Assembly: GCA_000333855.2 (NCBI GenBank)
Contig: CM007320.1
Span: forward strand, 3,663,718 to 3,727,717
Reading direction: 5' to 3'
Length of the DNA stretch: 64,000 nt
From: Endotrypanum monterogeii
Lineage: Eukaryota > Euglenozoa > Kinetoplastea > Trypanosomatida > Trypanosomatidae
A program made the translations under genes and the position numbers. Under the pieces are notes generated by a model that was given only the letters and a program-made list of their open reading frames with translations, searched no databases and was not told where the DNA came from. Positions 48,829 through 58,318 of this stretch are shown in pieces. Each line of letters starts with the position of its first letter. Within the stretch, counting starts at the first letter, position 1.

Positions 48829-49424
48829 TATCAGTGTCCGGCGTGCAACCTGTGTGACTGTGAAGAGATCTACTTACCCGATAAAGCTGCATTCAGTCAT
48901 CCAAAAAAAAAAGGAACAATAAAGAGAACGACCCTATAAAATTCTATAACGCAAAAGAAACTGTAATAAACGGAGTCAGAGCAGAGCTCTTGTGCCCAGC
49001 TTTACTCCCCAAAGCAAGCATCCGCGCAACCTCAGCATTGTGTTCTACAGTGTCCAAAGACGCGCGATGGGCTTGGGTGGATAGGCCCGCGAGGACGACT
49101 GGCACTCGAAACGCAGAAAAAAAAACCTTTTCACTCTACCGCTGATCAATGTCACAGGTAAAAAGGATTCGAGACTTCCCCATCTCATATACCCTCTATT
49201 TGGTTTCTTCTTGGGCACCTTTCTCTATATGTATATTTTTTTTTAATATGTCTGCACGATAACAGCTGAAAACGATACACGCGCGGCCAGCTTTGAGAGA
49301 GGCCGAACTAATAAAAAGAAAAGAAGCAAAGCTGTTGAAGTGAACACAGCATCGATGAATAGCCTACGCTGCCTCCATTGAAAAAAGAAGATCACATGAA
49401 AAAAGAGACGCTCTACCGCTTCTC
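48829..49424. other. Spacer between TACC-like and desaturase genes
   Basis: 596 bp with A10 near 48903 (T tract for the desaturase) and a plus-strand T10 near 49235. No coding frame supported. Confidence 0.5.
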
Positions 49425-50525
49425 CTAGCTCTCTAGCGACCCTGCAAGAGTATCACAGAGACATTTAAGCTCTTTGTTCTCTCTCTCAAAGCGCACGCTC
49501 TCATCCTGGTAAAACATAATCTCCTTCCGGAGTTTCGCCATTTGTGTTTGGTACTTGGAGGTCTCTTCTTTGATGCGACCCTGGACCTCCTCCGCTCGTA
49601 ATGTATACACACGGCGCTCAGCGTTGGCTTTTTGAATACGTTCTCGTAATTTCAAACTTTCCTTTTCCGGGTTCGCTGAAACGCTCATGGCTTCATCCGC
49701 GGGGAGCGCAACATCACGGTCATGTACAGCTGCCTTTGTAGTGTATTTAGTGTTCAGCAGTACGTCTTCTACTTTGCGGTTCGTCTCTTCGAGACGCTCT
49801 ATTTCTTGGAGCAGTTTGTTTCGCTCCACCTGGATTCGCTGAGACACAGTAAGAACCTCCTTACTGTTGGAGTCAGCATACGTGTTCACATTCCGCGTGA
49901 ATTCGTTTCGCAAACCCTCGATGCGGCGCTGCTTCAGATCGATAAGGGCAACCATCTCTCTTTCTTTCTTCGAAAGCAAGTGAAAGGTACGCTCGCGCTC
50001 GCGCGACAGCTCTTGAACGGTTTTGAGTAGCTCCTGTGCCCGTGTTTCCTCGCCCCCGCTCGGGCCCTGGACTTTTTTCTTGAGAAGAATTTGCAGATCA
50101 TCTAGCATTGTCATCAGACGAACCACCGTCAGACGCTTTTGCGCATCCACCTTTCGCTCTTTTAGCTCTTTGATGTGAGAAGAGATTTCGCCGATTTCGA
50201 CCTCCATGGTCTTCCTCGCATCGTCCGCTGCCACAAGCTGGTTAACATACTCCTCTCGACTAGACCTTGGAGACTGATTACCTTGCGTCTGAGCGTTTTC
50301 GAGAACCTGCCTCGTACGGGAAACAGTGCGATAAACATCGGAAGCTTTTCCCTGTAATACCTCCTGAGAAGCGGCTGCAAGTTGGGCGTTAACGATGTCA
50401 CTGCTGAGGGCCGAAGACTTGTGTCTTTTGTTCTGAAGAACCTCTTCACGCTTCACGAGTGATTCTTCTAGCTGCTTCAGATCAAGCCCTGGCTTGACCA
50501 CAGACTGCTGCTCTCCTGTCACCAT
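49425..50525 (-). CDS. Coiled-coil protein with TACC-like C-terminus
   Basis: 366 aa, almost entirely helical with heptad patterning from about residue 85 to the end. The last 45 residues (MAKLRKEIMFYQDESVRFERENKELKCLCDTLAGSLES) follow the pattern of the TACC domain end (LRKE...L...EN.EL...CD.L), which in animals recruits proteins such as XMAP215 to centrosomes and spindle microtubules. An N-terminal segment of 80 residues is mixed and charged. I chose ATG 50525 over the GTG two codons upstream. The coiled-coil call is firm; the TACC call is by eye and needs a profile comparison. Other long-coil cytoskeletal proteins are possible. Confidence 0.75.
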   Translation of the reverse strand: MVTGEQQSVVKPGLDLKQLEESLVKREEVLQNKRHKSSALSSDIVNAQLAAASQEVLQGKASDVYRTVSRTRQVLENAQTQGNQSPRSSREEYVNQLVAADDARKTMEVEIGEISSHIKELKERKVDAQKRLTVVRLMTMLDDLQILLKKKVQGPSGGEETRAQELLKTVQELSRERERTFHLLSKKEREMVALIDLKQRRIEGLRNEFTRNVNTYADSNSKEVLTVSQRIQVERNKLLQEIERLEETNRKVEDVLLNTKYTTKAAVHDRDVALPADEAMSVSANPEKESLKLRERIQKANAERRVYTLRAEEVQGRIKEETSKYQTQMAKLRKEIMFYQDESVRFERENKELKCLCDTLAGSLES

Positions 50526-50670
50526 CTCCACTTCTCAGAGCGGGAAGAGTAGGCGTTAGAACGAACCTGATATTCAACAGAAGATAAAAGAGCCGCTTAT
50601 ACACGACAGTCTCTCGCTGTTTAATAGTGTTCTATGAACCACTACAAAGCGCTTATTGTCGCTGCAAAAC

Positions 50671-50710
<40 letters not shown>

Positions 50711-51167
50711 CGTGTGCGTGTGAACGCCGGCCGCAATCGAGTGCTGCAGGTCGCGCTGGAAGTTAAATAGCGCAAACGTCGATTACCACGTTTTCTAGAA
50801 AAATGGAGTATGGAATGAACCAGCCACGGAAAAGAAAAAGAGAAGATAACTTCAGAATCATTAGGATCCCCGAAAAACGAGCGCGCCACTCCGAAGATCG
50901 GGAGGGAGAAAACTGAGAAACGATGAGCAGGCATTGCGCAAGGAGATTTGCTTAGTTGTAGATTCCGTGGTTGCGACGCATCACATTCCACGCCCATTAA
51001 CTTTGACGGCTTCCGCCGGGCAGGCAAGAAGGGTGAATAATATAGCGAAACCTAACGGTGTGAAGTCATTCGGAGCGCATGAGAAACATATCATTCACTC
51101 TTTCCTTTTCGTGTTTGTAAAGGGGCATCGTTTTTTTGAACTAGGACGCTCTCTCTGGATAGTACCG
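50526..51167. other. Spacer between OMS1-like and TACC-like genes
   Basis: 642 bp with compound (TA)n(TG)n at 50671-50722. No coding frame supported. Confidence 0.5.
50671..50722. repeat. Compound (TA)n(TG)n microsatellite
   Basis: About 13 TA units run directly into an interrupted TG/CG tract, about 145 bp upstream of the TACC-like start. Confidence 0.95.
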
Positions 51168-52037
51168 TTACTGTATTTTGTCCGAGCCAACCATAGGTGT
51201 TTCACTCGCCTGCTTGAGCGCCGATACTGCTTTCCGTCGCTGAAGAACAAGAGCATAGTAAAAACCAAACAGGCTTCTCTGTTCCTCCTTTATATCGTAC
51301 AACATGCTCTCACCGATCCACCTGTGATAATCGTGAGTAAAACACATACTGCTAGAGGTGACTTTGTTGAACCAACGAGCTAGCCTGTTCAGATGAGGAT
51401 AGGTTGACTTCCCGACATCTAGAACGAGAAAAAGGCCGTCGTCCTTGACAAACTGCGCCGCCGAGTCGAAAAGACTGCGAGCTTTGATTTCGCTTTGGTT
51501 GAGCAGCTCATCCCGAAGAACTACACAGTCATACTTTTGAAAGTCTGAGAGCTGCGTGTCTGCACGTAAAACAGTGGCGAAATTCACGGTGCTACCGACC
51601 CAGTTATGATCGTTTCGAGTCATAAAATCAAGCGTCATGGCTCGTCGCCGTGTCTCTTGTCGCTCCTCCGACAGTGTCTCATCTACGCGATAGTGCCCGT
51701 CGTCAACAACCTTTTCCTCGATTAAAAACTCAACGCGGATAGCCTTCGACATTTCGTATAGGGCCACATCCTTTTCATCATATAACTTAGGAGAAAGATC
51801 AAGCACCTTTCCGTGACACCGATCCCGATACACCCGACGGACGCATCGATTTATAAGAAATTGAGGAAAGGCGCTAATACCCAAAAAAAGTGAAACACAG
51901 CCGATGGTCGTCAGAAAAAAGCGATTCCGACTTTGCACGATTTTGTTGTATTTTTCCCTAGGGACCTGTGAAGGATTATACGATCCGGTGGCTGATGGCT
52001 CTAGCCTCGGTCTCTCGCCACTGGTGGCATGAAACAT
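51168..52037 (-). CDS. OMS1-like methyltransferase-fold mitochondrial membrane protein
   Basis: 289 aa. One transmembrane segment at about residues 40-60 (FFLTTIGCVSLFLGISAF) precedes a class I methyltransferase-like domain. The late part fits OMS1/METTL7-type proteins well: a YDCVVLRDELL strand, SAAQFVKDDGLFLVLDVGKSTYPHLNRLARWFNK, then a HDYHRWIGES-like segment. The glycine-rich AdoMet loop expected after HGKVLDLS is not visible (SPKLYDEKD replaces GxGxG), so catalysis is doubtful. OMS1 in yeast is an inner-membrane protein linked to respiratory-complex biogenesis. The start is ATG 52037; a second in-frame Met is absent nearby. The C-terminal tail is polar. Confidence 0.65.
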   Translation of the reverse strand: MFHATSGERPRLEPSATGSYNPSQVPREKYNKIVQSRNRFFLTTIGCVSLFLGISAFPQFLINRCVRRVYRDRCHGKVLDLSPKLYDEKDVALYEMSKAIRVEFLIEEKVVDDGHYRVDETLSEERQETRRRAMTLDFMTRNDHNWVGSTVNFATVLRADTQLSDFQKYDCVVLRDELLNQSEIKARSLFDSAAQFVKDDGLFLVLDVGKSTYPHLNRLARWFNKVTSSSMCFTHDYHRWIGESMLYDIKEEQRSLFGFYYALVLQRRKAVSALKQASETPMVGSDKIQ

Positions 52038-52809
52038 TACTTGGTGGCTGTTGTCAACAACGACCAGTTAAAGACACCTGTTCTTTTCCGCATAGAACAG
52101 AAAAGCGGGGAATATTTGAGAAGAAAACTGCGTTCGTTGAATTGTAGAAGGGTAGAGCAGTCAATTCGAGTCGTTGTCCTCATCTACCCCATCTCATCTA
52201 AGGAGAACAGGAAATAAGACACCACGACAGATCACCTAGATGAGACAGAGAAGGAGAGGTATCGTGACGTTACGCATCAATACGGCAGCATACTCAAATC
52301 CACTTGGGGCTACATCGTAATCCACATGACGTAAAAAGTGCGATGCAAACTCAACACATGCTCTTTGCAGCACTTGAATGAAATATTTTACCCAAAACTC
52401 CCTCTCAATGCAACGAGATCGCCACCAAGTGCGCCGTCACATACGTCTAGCGATAACGTCGTCAGAGAGCACACCCGTAGTACATTTTCTGGTCTTCATA
52501 AATAGAGTTTTAGAGAATTGTTATATTTAAAACCCCATCACTCACTGAAGAGTTGGTCGAAACCAACACCCGTTTTCCTCACAGATAGAAGAAACGCTGA
52601 GCTAAAATAGACAACACGAGCAACCCACTATCACAGTCACTGAGACGACACAATGAAAAAAAAAAAAACAGGAGACACACTTTGAGAGTCATTCATTTTC
52701 CTTCTTTATTTAATCAAATCTGCTCCGCGGCTACATTCACAGTCTTAAGACGACAGCAGAGTACCGAACATTTCATTTCTTCGTTTGTGCAGCGTCCCAT
52801 ATTACAGGC
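52038..52809. other. Spacer between eIF3c and OMS1-like genes
   Basis: 772 bp, AT-rich, with an A12 run near 52656-52668. No coding frame supported. Confidence 0.5.
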
Positions 52810-54975
52810 TTAGCGACCACCCCGACCCCGTCCACCGGCACCACGCCCTCCAGCACCACCGCGACCACGACCACGACCCCCATTCGCACGGAGGCGGCTC
52901 TCGCAGTGCTTTGCCAGGGCCGAGATACTCTCCGCCGTCCCTTTCACCAAATGCTGCAGACGCGTCGCGTTATTGCGATCCAGGTACAGGTACGCATCAT
53001 CACGATCCCAGTATGCGCTGAGTGTAGTGTTCTCCGACAACATTTCGTTGACAGACCGGCGTACATCACCTTCCTCCATATCGAACTTGATAGCCAAGTT
53101 AGAAACAGACATAGTGGAGAAGTTTGTGCGGTTCGTGTAGCAAAACACGAGGAGCGCGACTTCCTTCAGGCTACGCAGATACAATTCTCGCGTCTCCCTG
53201 CCGGACGGCAGGCTCTCAAAAGTGGTCATCGCCTCTACAAACTCCTTTGCAGCAATATAGTTGCCAGCCTTCAAGTGCTCGTAAGCAACAGCCACCTGCT
53301 CCTTGAAAGAAAAGGGTTTGCCCATGAGATCTGGGGTACGTGTTATGGTGTTGTAAACGTAGCGTTCCATGTGGTTGCGCTCATAGGGATTTTGCGCCTC
53401 CAGTTTCACACCCATGAGAAGGCCGGAAAGCACGGCCGCCAGTTCCAGCTGTGCAACAGGAATATGAAGGTGAGGGGGAAGAAGCAGGTTGCGGTAGTTC
53501 ATCTCTGTGTGCTCGTCGTCGAGCACCGACTTGGGCGGTGGGGACTGACCGATCAAAACCTGATTCGAACGAAGACCCCAGATGGTACGCAGCAACTGGT
53601 GCGCGGTAGGAATGTCACCCGCAATGAACGCAGCCAGCCCGAGCTGGGCAATGGCTCTATTGAGCAGAATCGCGAGCCGGGCGTCGTCGAGGGTGATGCT
53701 GTTTGCCACACCTGTGCGAAGCAAGTAGTCGCGACCCTCACGGTACCGGCCACACAGACCGTGCTGGAACGCCACGTGGCAGACACCCGACGCTGAAAGA
53801 GCAACACTCGGCTTCAGTAGGAGGCTAAGCTTGTGGAGGGCTCGAACCGTATCAAATACAGACTCCGAGATCACAGTCAAATTTTCGGCTGTGGACAATG
53901 AGTCGTAGAAGAGTTGGTGCGCCTCCTGACGCCGCTGGCCGAGGATGTCCAGAAGAATAGAGATGCACGCTCTTGATGGTTCAATTCTCTTCCGGGTTTG
54001 GTAGTAACCGAGAGCGCGATCGGTAAGTACCGCGAGTTGGTTCTCGAAAGCGATAATTCGGAGGTACTCCTGACTGGCCACGTCCTCGAACTTGGACTTG
54101 TTCACTAGCTCAGTATGTAGGAACGTCAAAAATCCGTGGATGCCTCCTGGAACGACAATGTTGCGCGCGTTCACCGCCGACGAGTCCTCAACAAAGCGCG
54201 CATCCACAGCAGTGATCATGGAGTTGAAGAATTTCTCACCCCACTTGAAAGCGCGTTCCCAAGTGTCGGAGCTCACCAGAAGCTTTCGGCTATCGCGGCG
54301 TAAAACAGCCGATACAGCGATACCCATGGCAGAGATCTCCAAATTCCTGTAGCCCTTTCGACCACATTCACGAATCACTTTCTCAATCTTACCGACCAAG
54401 TTCACTTCTCGAGAGCCGGAGATGTCTTCGAGAAGCTGCGCGTAACCCTCCTCTGTGAGCTCCTTGGCAACATCGTCGTCGTCATCAGCAAGATCCTCCT
54501 GAGCCTTAGTGAGCTGCTCAAGCTTCTTCTTCTGAAGCTCTTCCGCCGACCCCACCAACTCGACGAGCTCCTTGAGGCTCCTGAACTCGAGACCATTGGC
54601 GAAATCTTTACTGATTTTCCCATCCACCTTTTCCGCCAAGTTTGGCATGTCTTGAAGGCACTTTTGCATCCTCTCTGGTGTTTCCCTGTACTTGCGCTCG
54701 AAGACGCTCACCTCCTCGGATATGAGCCTGAAAGCCTTGAGTGCCTCATGCCATGATTCGCTATCCACGTGGTAGTCAAAAGTGTCACACAGTGCTTGGA
54801 TAGTGTGCTCCGCTTTCTCTCTCTTAGGAATCACTGCATGGCGCTCTTCAAGCTCTTCCTCATCGGTCAGCTCAAACCAGTGTGGGTTGATTTGCGCCTC
54901 CGCCACCTCCTCTTGACGGAAGCTTTTTTCCAACTCACTGTCGCTGTCGGTCGAGCTGATGGAAAAAAAGTTCAT
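52810..54975 (-). CDS. EIF3C: Eukaryotic translation initiation factor 3 subunit C
   Basis: 721 aa core subunit of eIF3, which links mRNA, eIF1/eIF5 and the 40S ribosome. The acidic N-terminus (FSISSTDSDSELEKS) resembles the eIF3c start; the segment ISKDFANGLEFRSLKELVELV and the run of acidic residues near 165-175 (DDDDDVAKEL) fit the family. The C-terminal third is a PCI-type winged-helix region ending in VSNLAIKFDMEEGDVRRSVNEML (about 640-665). The end is a glycine/arginine RGG tail (GGRGRGRGG, last 25 residues), a feature known for kinetoplastid eIF3 and RNA-binding proteins. Length is a little shorter than human eIF3c (about 910). The start is ATG 54975. Confidence 0.93.
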   Translation of the reverse strand: MNFFSISSTDSDSELEKSFRQEEVAEAQINPHWFELTDEEELEERHAVIPKREKAEHTIQALCDTFDYHVDSESWHEALKAFRLISEEVSVFERKYRETPERMQKCLQDMPNLAEKVDGKISKDFANGLEFRSLKELVELVGSAEELQKKKLEQLTKAQEDLADDDDDVAKELTEEGYAQLLEDISGSREVNLVGKIEKVIRECGRKGYRNLEISAMGIAVSAVLRRDSRKLLVSSDTWERAFKWGEKFFNSMITAVDARFVEDSSAVNARNIVVPGGIHGFLTFLHTELVNKSKFEDVASQEYLRIIAFENQLAVLTDRALGYYQTRKRIEPSRACISILLDILGQRRQEAHQLFYDSLSTAENLTVISESVFDTVRALHKLSLLLKPSVALSASGVCHVAFQHGLCGRYREGRDYLLRTGVANSITLDDARLAILLNRAIAQLGLAAFIAGDIPTAHQLLRTIWGLRSNQVLIGQSPPPKSVLDDEHTEMNYRNLLLPPHLHIPVAQLELAAVLSGLLMGVKLEAQNPYERNHMERYVYNTITRTPDLMGKPFSFKEQVAVAYEHLKAGNYIAAKEFVEAMTTFESLPSGRETRELYLRSLKEVALLVFCYTNRTNFSTMSVSNLAIKFDMEEGDVRRSVNEMLSENTTLSAYWDRDDAYLYLDRNNATRLQHLVKGTAESISALAKHCESRLRANGGRGRGRGGAGGRGAGGRGRGGR

Positions 54976-55026
54976 TTTTCACGGATGAGGAGGTGTGAAT
55001 ATATATGTATATTGAGAAAAATATGT

Positions 55027-55048
55027 CTTTCAAAAAAAGGAAAAAAGA
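55027..55048 (-). promoter_or_regulatory. Pyrimidine tract and acceptor, eIF3c
   Basis: Minus strand: CTCT6CCT7 followed by GAAAG, AG at 55028-55027; predicted 5' UTR is about 51 nt. Confidence 0.5.
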
Positions 55049-55353
55049 GCAAACTGTGTATTCTAGAATGTGACAGGGTAGAACACAAAAAGAAATTGAG
55101 AGAGCGTGTGGTCAGCAGAAAGGACGGTTGCCCTGAAGAGAAGACATCTTAAAAACACCACCAATGGCCATTGCTCTAATCAGGGGTTGACTAGGAAACA
55201 CGGGAAGGAAAAAAAACGCATTGGGGTACCAACCCCAGCTGGGAGAAAGCTTCCAAATGTTTCAAGAAAGCAGATCGTTTATCGTTTCCTCCCAATACAT
55301 CGGGAGAGTAGGTTATGGTTGTTAGCCAGCAGAACAGTAGCAGACATCTGAAC

Positions 55354-55386
55354 GCACACACACACACACACACACACTCACACACA
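55354..55386. repeat. (CA)n microsatellite
   Basis: Nearly perfect CA tract starting in the 3' flank of the 165-aa gene. Confidence 0.95.
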
Positions 55387-55417
55387 AGGTTTGTCCCTTC
55401 TTCAGTAATTGACACAA

Positions 55418-55915
55418 CTACCTCATCAGACTGCCGATCATTTGAAGAGTGCTGCTCATCCTGCTGCGTTGCTCAGAATCTACATCACACTCCATTAAGT
55501 TCTCGAGCGAAGCACTAATACGGCGCCAAGCTAGTCGAAGCTCTTGAACACCGAGCAGTTCGGTGCCGTGCCACTTTACTACGTGGTGTAGTACCTCAGC
55601 AGCTGCGAAACCTTCTTCAGTGCGTAGGCATTCACAAAGATGTGGTACCTGCCTGACCACTTGCTCCGGTTGCAGCGTCGCTACCTCATTTTCTGACATG
55701 GCCAGAAATGATTCCTCGAGCATGTCATGGGAGACGTGCTCCTCACCGCTATCAATTTTCGCCGGTATAAGCCATGACTCAGAGCCGCCCAAAAGCCGTA
55801 CTTGGGCATTAAACAACACAACCGCCGCATTGAGCTCACGGGCGCCTTCTTCCACACATTTACGGTTTGCCCTCTCAACGTCTCCAATGCACCGAAGAAG
55901 CGTAGGCGCATCCAT
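55418..55915 (-). CDS. Orphan helical protein, 165 aa
   Basis: Not recognised. The protein is predicted mainly helical, e.g. LLRCIGDVERANRKCVEEGARELNAAVVLF, FLAMSENEVATLQPEQVVRQVPHLCECL, and WRRISASLENLMECDV. It contains several cysteines but no spaced zinc motif, signal peptide or membrane segment. It starts at ATG 55915, has an excellent coding-strand acceptor (T7AG) 56 nt upstream, and fits tightly between two genes (130 bp to the upstream one), so I take it as a real gene. Composition is not low complexity. Confidence 0.7.
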   Translation of the reverse strand: MDAPTLLRCIGDVERANRKCVEEGARELNAAVVLFNAQVRLLGGSESWLIPAKIDSGEEHVSHDMLEESFLAMSENEVATLQPEQVVRQVPHLCECLRTEEGFAAAEVLHHVVKWHGTELLGVQELRLAWRRISASLENLMECDVDSEQRSRMSSTLQMIGSLMR

Positions 55916-55971
55916 CCTTCCGTCTTTTTTTATGATATATTGACACCGTCTGGCAGACCTTCGCGTGGGTG

Positions 55972-55980
55972 CTAAAAAAA
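55972..55980 (-). promoter_or_regulatory. Pyrimidine tract and acceptor, orphan 165-aa gene
   Basis: Minus strand T7AG, AG at 55973-55972; predicted 5' UTR is 56 nt. Confidence 0.55.
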
Positions 55981-56045
55981 TATGGTGTTAGAATATTGTC
56001 TTAGACCATGATAAAGAAAAGCAGTAGAGAACGAGTACTCGCAGG

Positions 56046-56540
56046 TCAGGCCACCTTTCGCAGATAGGAGACAAGCACCTCCGCCCCCCACCTGCTAGGA
56101 TGAGAACGAAGAACATCCCTCAGAAGAGTCGTATCCTCGACGGTCTCCGCGACAACAAAGCAGCTGTTCACGCCCGCTGATGTGACCGTGACAACGCCGG
56201 AGATATGCTTCAGCTTCACGATCACGGCTAGATACGGCACGTTGCGCACGAGCAGGTACCTCGACGGCTTCGTCGCTACAATGTACCCACGAATCGGGGA
56301 AGCGGGTGGAGGAGAGATACGCAAACAAAGCGCTTTTCCAAAAAATAAGAAACCGTCAAGCGATATCAGCACCTCCTGAGCTGCTGATGATTCTGTGAAG
56401 GAGATCATAGCCCGACCCTGTCGCACGTCCACAACAATGTCCTCCACAGATTGCACCATTTCAAAAACCCTCAGTAGTGTACGCCGAGTATGCTCAAGCC
56501 CTACAGGAAAAGTAACATTTGTCACCTCGATGAACTCCAT
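56046..56540 (-). CDS. RRM-like RNA-binding protein, small
   Basis: 164 aa. Residues 2-78 fit a divergent RRM: beta1 FIEVTNVTF, an alpha1 region HTRRTLLRVFEMV, beta2-3 DIVVDVRQGRAMISFTES, alpha2 AAQEVLISLDG and beta4 FGKALCLRIS. A second RRM-like unit may follow at about 90-160: RYLLVRNVPY, VTVTSAGVNSCFVVAETVEDTTLLRDVL. The RNP1/RNP2 aromatics are poorly conserved, so RNA binding is inferred, not shown. I chose ATG 56540 (MEFIEVTNV) over an upstream TTG. The gene is followed after only 130 bp by the orphan 165-aa gene. Confidence 0.6.
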   Translation of the reverse strand: MEFIEVTNVTFPVGLEHTRRTLLRVFEMVQSVEDIVVDVRQGRAMISFTESSAAQEVLISLDGFLFFGKALCLRISPPPASPIRGYIVATKPSRYLLVRNVPYLAVIVKLKHISGVVTVTSAGVNSCFVVAETVEDTTLLRDVLRSHPSRWGAEVLVSYLRKVA

Positions 56541-56712
56541 ACTCTTTGTTACTTTCTCGGATCTCTGCTGCAACTCCCTTCTTGAATACGACAAAGGTGT
56601 TATGTCATCCGGAAACCTGAATGCACTGCAGCCGTAAGACTAGGCACACCACTAGTAAAGTAGATATCGATTCCCACCCACTTCTCGGTCCACACCATCG
56701 AGTAGTGGGAGG

Positions 56713-56747
<35 letters not shown>

Positions 56748-56979
56748 CAGAAAACAAAGCTTGTAGAGAAAAAAAGCCATGCGAGGCAGAGCAAAATTGT
56801 GAGCATGGAGAATCGAATTTGGTGTACTTTCATCTAGCAAGGCGCGCACCCTAGTTGAAACAGGAACCCCCTGTAAGATCAGCGTCTATTTATTCAGTGC
56901 TTCTGGGACGCTTCTTTTTTCGGTTTCGTAATTGCAGCTCAGAGTTCTCTTTCTCAGAGAAAAAGTCCAAACAAACTCC
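56541..56979. other. Spacer between HAT3 and RRM-like gene
   Basis: 439 bp with (TA)n at 56715-56745. A 65-codon frame in it is driven by the TA tract. No coding frame supported. Confidence 0.5.
56715..56745. repeat. (AT)n microsatellite
   Basis: About 15 AT units in the HAT3 3' flank. Confidence 0.95.
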
Positions 56980-57819
56980 CTATGACGGAACATTCGTCCA
57001 CAGCAGCTTTTCAGGTGACACACGCCGCTGTGGAAGCCTCGCCTTCTCCGAGACGTTCACCACAAGCAGCGGCCCTTGTCTCCCAACGCTAAACAAAACG
57101 TCCAAGTCGTGCAACGCAACCAAAACATCTTCGATAATAAGGCTAGATGCCTTGCTCAGCTCATTCACCGTCACCGGAATGCCTCGTTCCTCCAGCGTGA
57201 ACACTGCAAAAAGCACCTCCTCGCGCCATATTCTTCGGAAAAGCGCATTGCCACTACTACTTAGGGGACGCTCCGGTGTACCTACCCTACCTTCCCTCCG
57301 CGCTATTTCGTATGAAAGCCGAACTAGAAAGCCACCGTAGCCCTTTGTTCGGAAGGGCGGCAGTACCATCACGCACGACAGCGTGTTAATACAACTCGAG
57401 CTGCTGTTCCACTCTTTGCTGAAATAACCAACAAAGTGAAAGCCCTCGTCATCCACCTCAAATAATGCGTTGAACGAAAAAAAATGAACATCATCCAGCG
57501 TCACTTTATCAACGAGAAAAAGCTTCGAGAGCAAGCAAAGTCGCCGCGCAAGAGCAGAGCATTGTGGCTTTCTACCGTCAATCGCAAAAACACAAAAACA
57601 TCGCTCTTCTTCTCTGTAAACCTCATCTCCTGGAATCCAGAACGCGTTGCAACAACGAAGCAAATGTTGTTGCAAATTATGTGTTGATGTGAAGGTGCGC
57701 AAGCATGAGTCGCAAAGGTACACAGTCTCTCTCTCGTCAACAAGGGAAGCAGCAGGACGCTCGGCAGTGCCATAGAACGTATGGCGTGGTGATACCACTC
57801 GCACCAAACCGATATTCAT
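56980..57819 (-). CDS. HAT3: MYST-family histone acetyltransferase, HAT3-like
   Basis: 279 aa minimal MYST enzyme. A C2HC zinc finger at 36-56 (CDSC...H...C, residues 36, 39, 52, 56) leads into IPGDEVYRE (62-70), the typical MYST entry. The catalytic Cys candidate is C149 in NTLSCVMVLPPF; the acetyl-CoA loop is FRTKGYGGFLVRLSYEIARREG (156-177); TPERPLSSSG (181-190) corresponds to the conserved E/P-rich segment. No chromodomain is present, as expected for HAT3, and the length is near the minimum for the fold. Kinetoplastid HAT3 is reported to acetylate histone H4 at lysine 4. The start is ATG 57819. I recall HAT3 and COXIX as adjacent genes in T. brucei, as here. Confidence 0.9.
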   Translation of the reverse strand: MNIGLVRVVSPRHTFYGTAERPAASLVDERETVYLCDSCLRTFTSTHNLQQHLLRCCNAFWIPGDEVYREEERCFCVFAIDGRKPQCSALARRLCLLSKLFLVDKVTLDDVHFFSFNALFEVDDEGFHFVGYFSKEWNSSSSCINTLSCVMVLPPFRTKGYGGFLVRLSYEIARREGRVGTPERPLSSSGNALFRRIWREEVLFAVFTLEERGIPVTVNELSKASSLIIEDVLVALHDLDVLFSVGRQGPLLVVNVSEKARLPQRRVSPEKLLWTNVPS

Positions 57820-58318
57820 ACCTCCCCAGTAAACGGTGTGGAATTTGTAGTTTCCGTGCTTTGTACCTAGAAATATTGATCAGGAGAAAGAAGTTAGTGA
57901 AACAGTCGAAAGGAAAATAGAATACCATATGCCCATTTTTCTTAGCGGCATCCCTATTAGTGCCCGCGCACACACGAGCACAAAAAAATGGAACGCAAAT
58001 TCCTAGCATTGCACAAGCTGGCAAAAAAAAAAAAATGTGCCATCAGAGCAACATATACTTCTGCAGTTCAACCGAAGAAGACGCACCTTCAGTACACACC
58101 ACTATTGAGGTGAAAAGCAACTAACTTTTCTTTTGTTGACAATGCCTTTCAGAAGTCCTAGGTAAACAAAAGAAAAATACACGAGATCCCGGCCCGTACG
58201 AATAAAAAAAGCAATTTCAGATACCTTCGAACCAGCGCGCTGGAGTTCCTATACCACTACTTGCACCTTTTTTGTTGTTTTTAATATATCCAACTCCTGA
58301 ATCTAGCATTTCAGAGTC
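57820..58318. other. Spacer between COXIX-like gene and HAT3
   Basis: 499 bp, AT-rich, with an A13 run near 58023-58035 (T tract on the coding strand). No coding frame supported. Confidence 0.5.

Larger units (their letters stand above)
54976..55417. other. Spacer between orphan 165-aa gene and eIF3c
   Basis: 442 bp with the eIF3c acceptor and (CA)n at 55354-55386. No coding frame supported. Confidence 0.5.
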
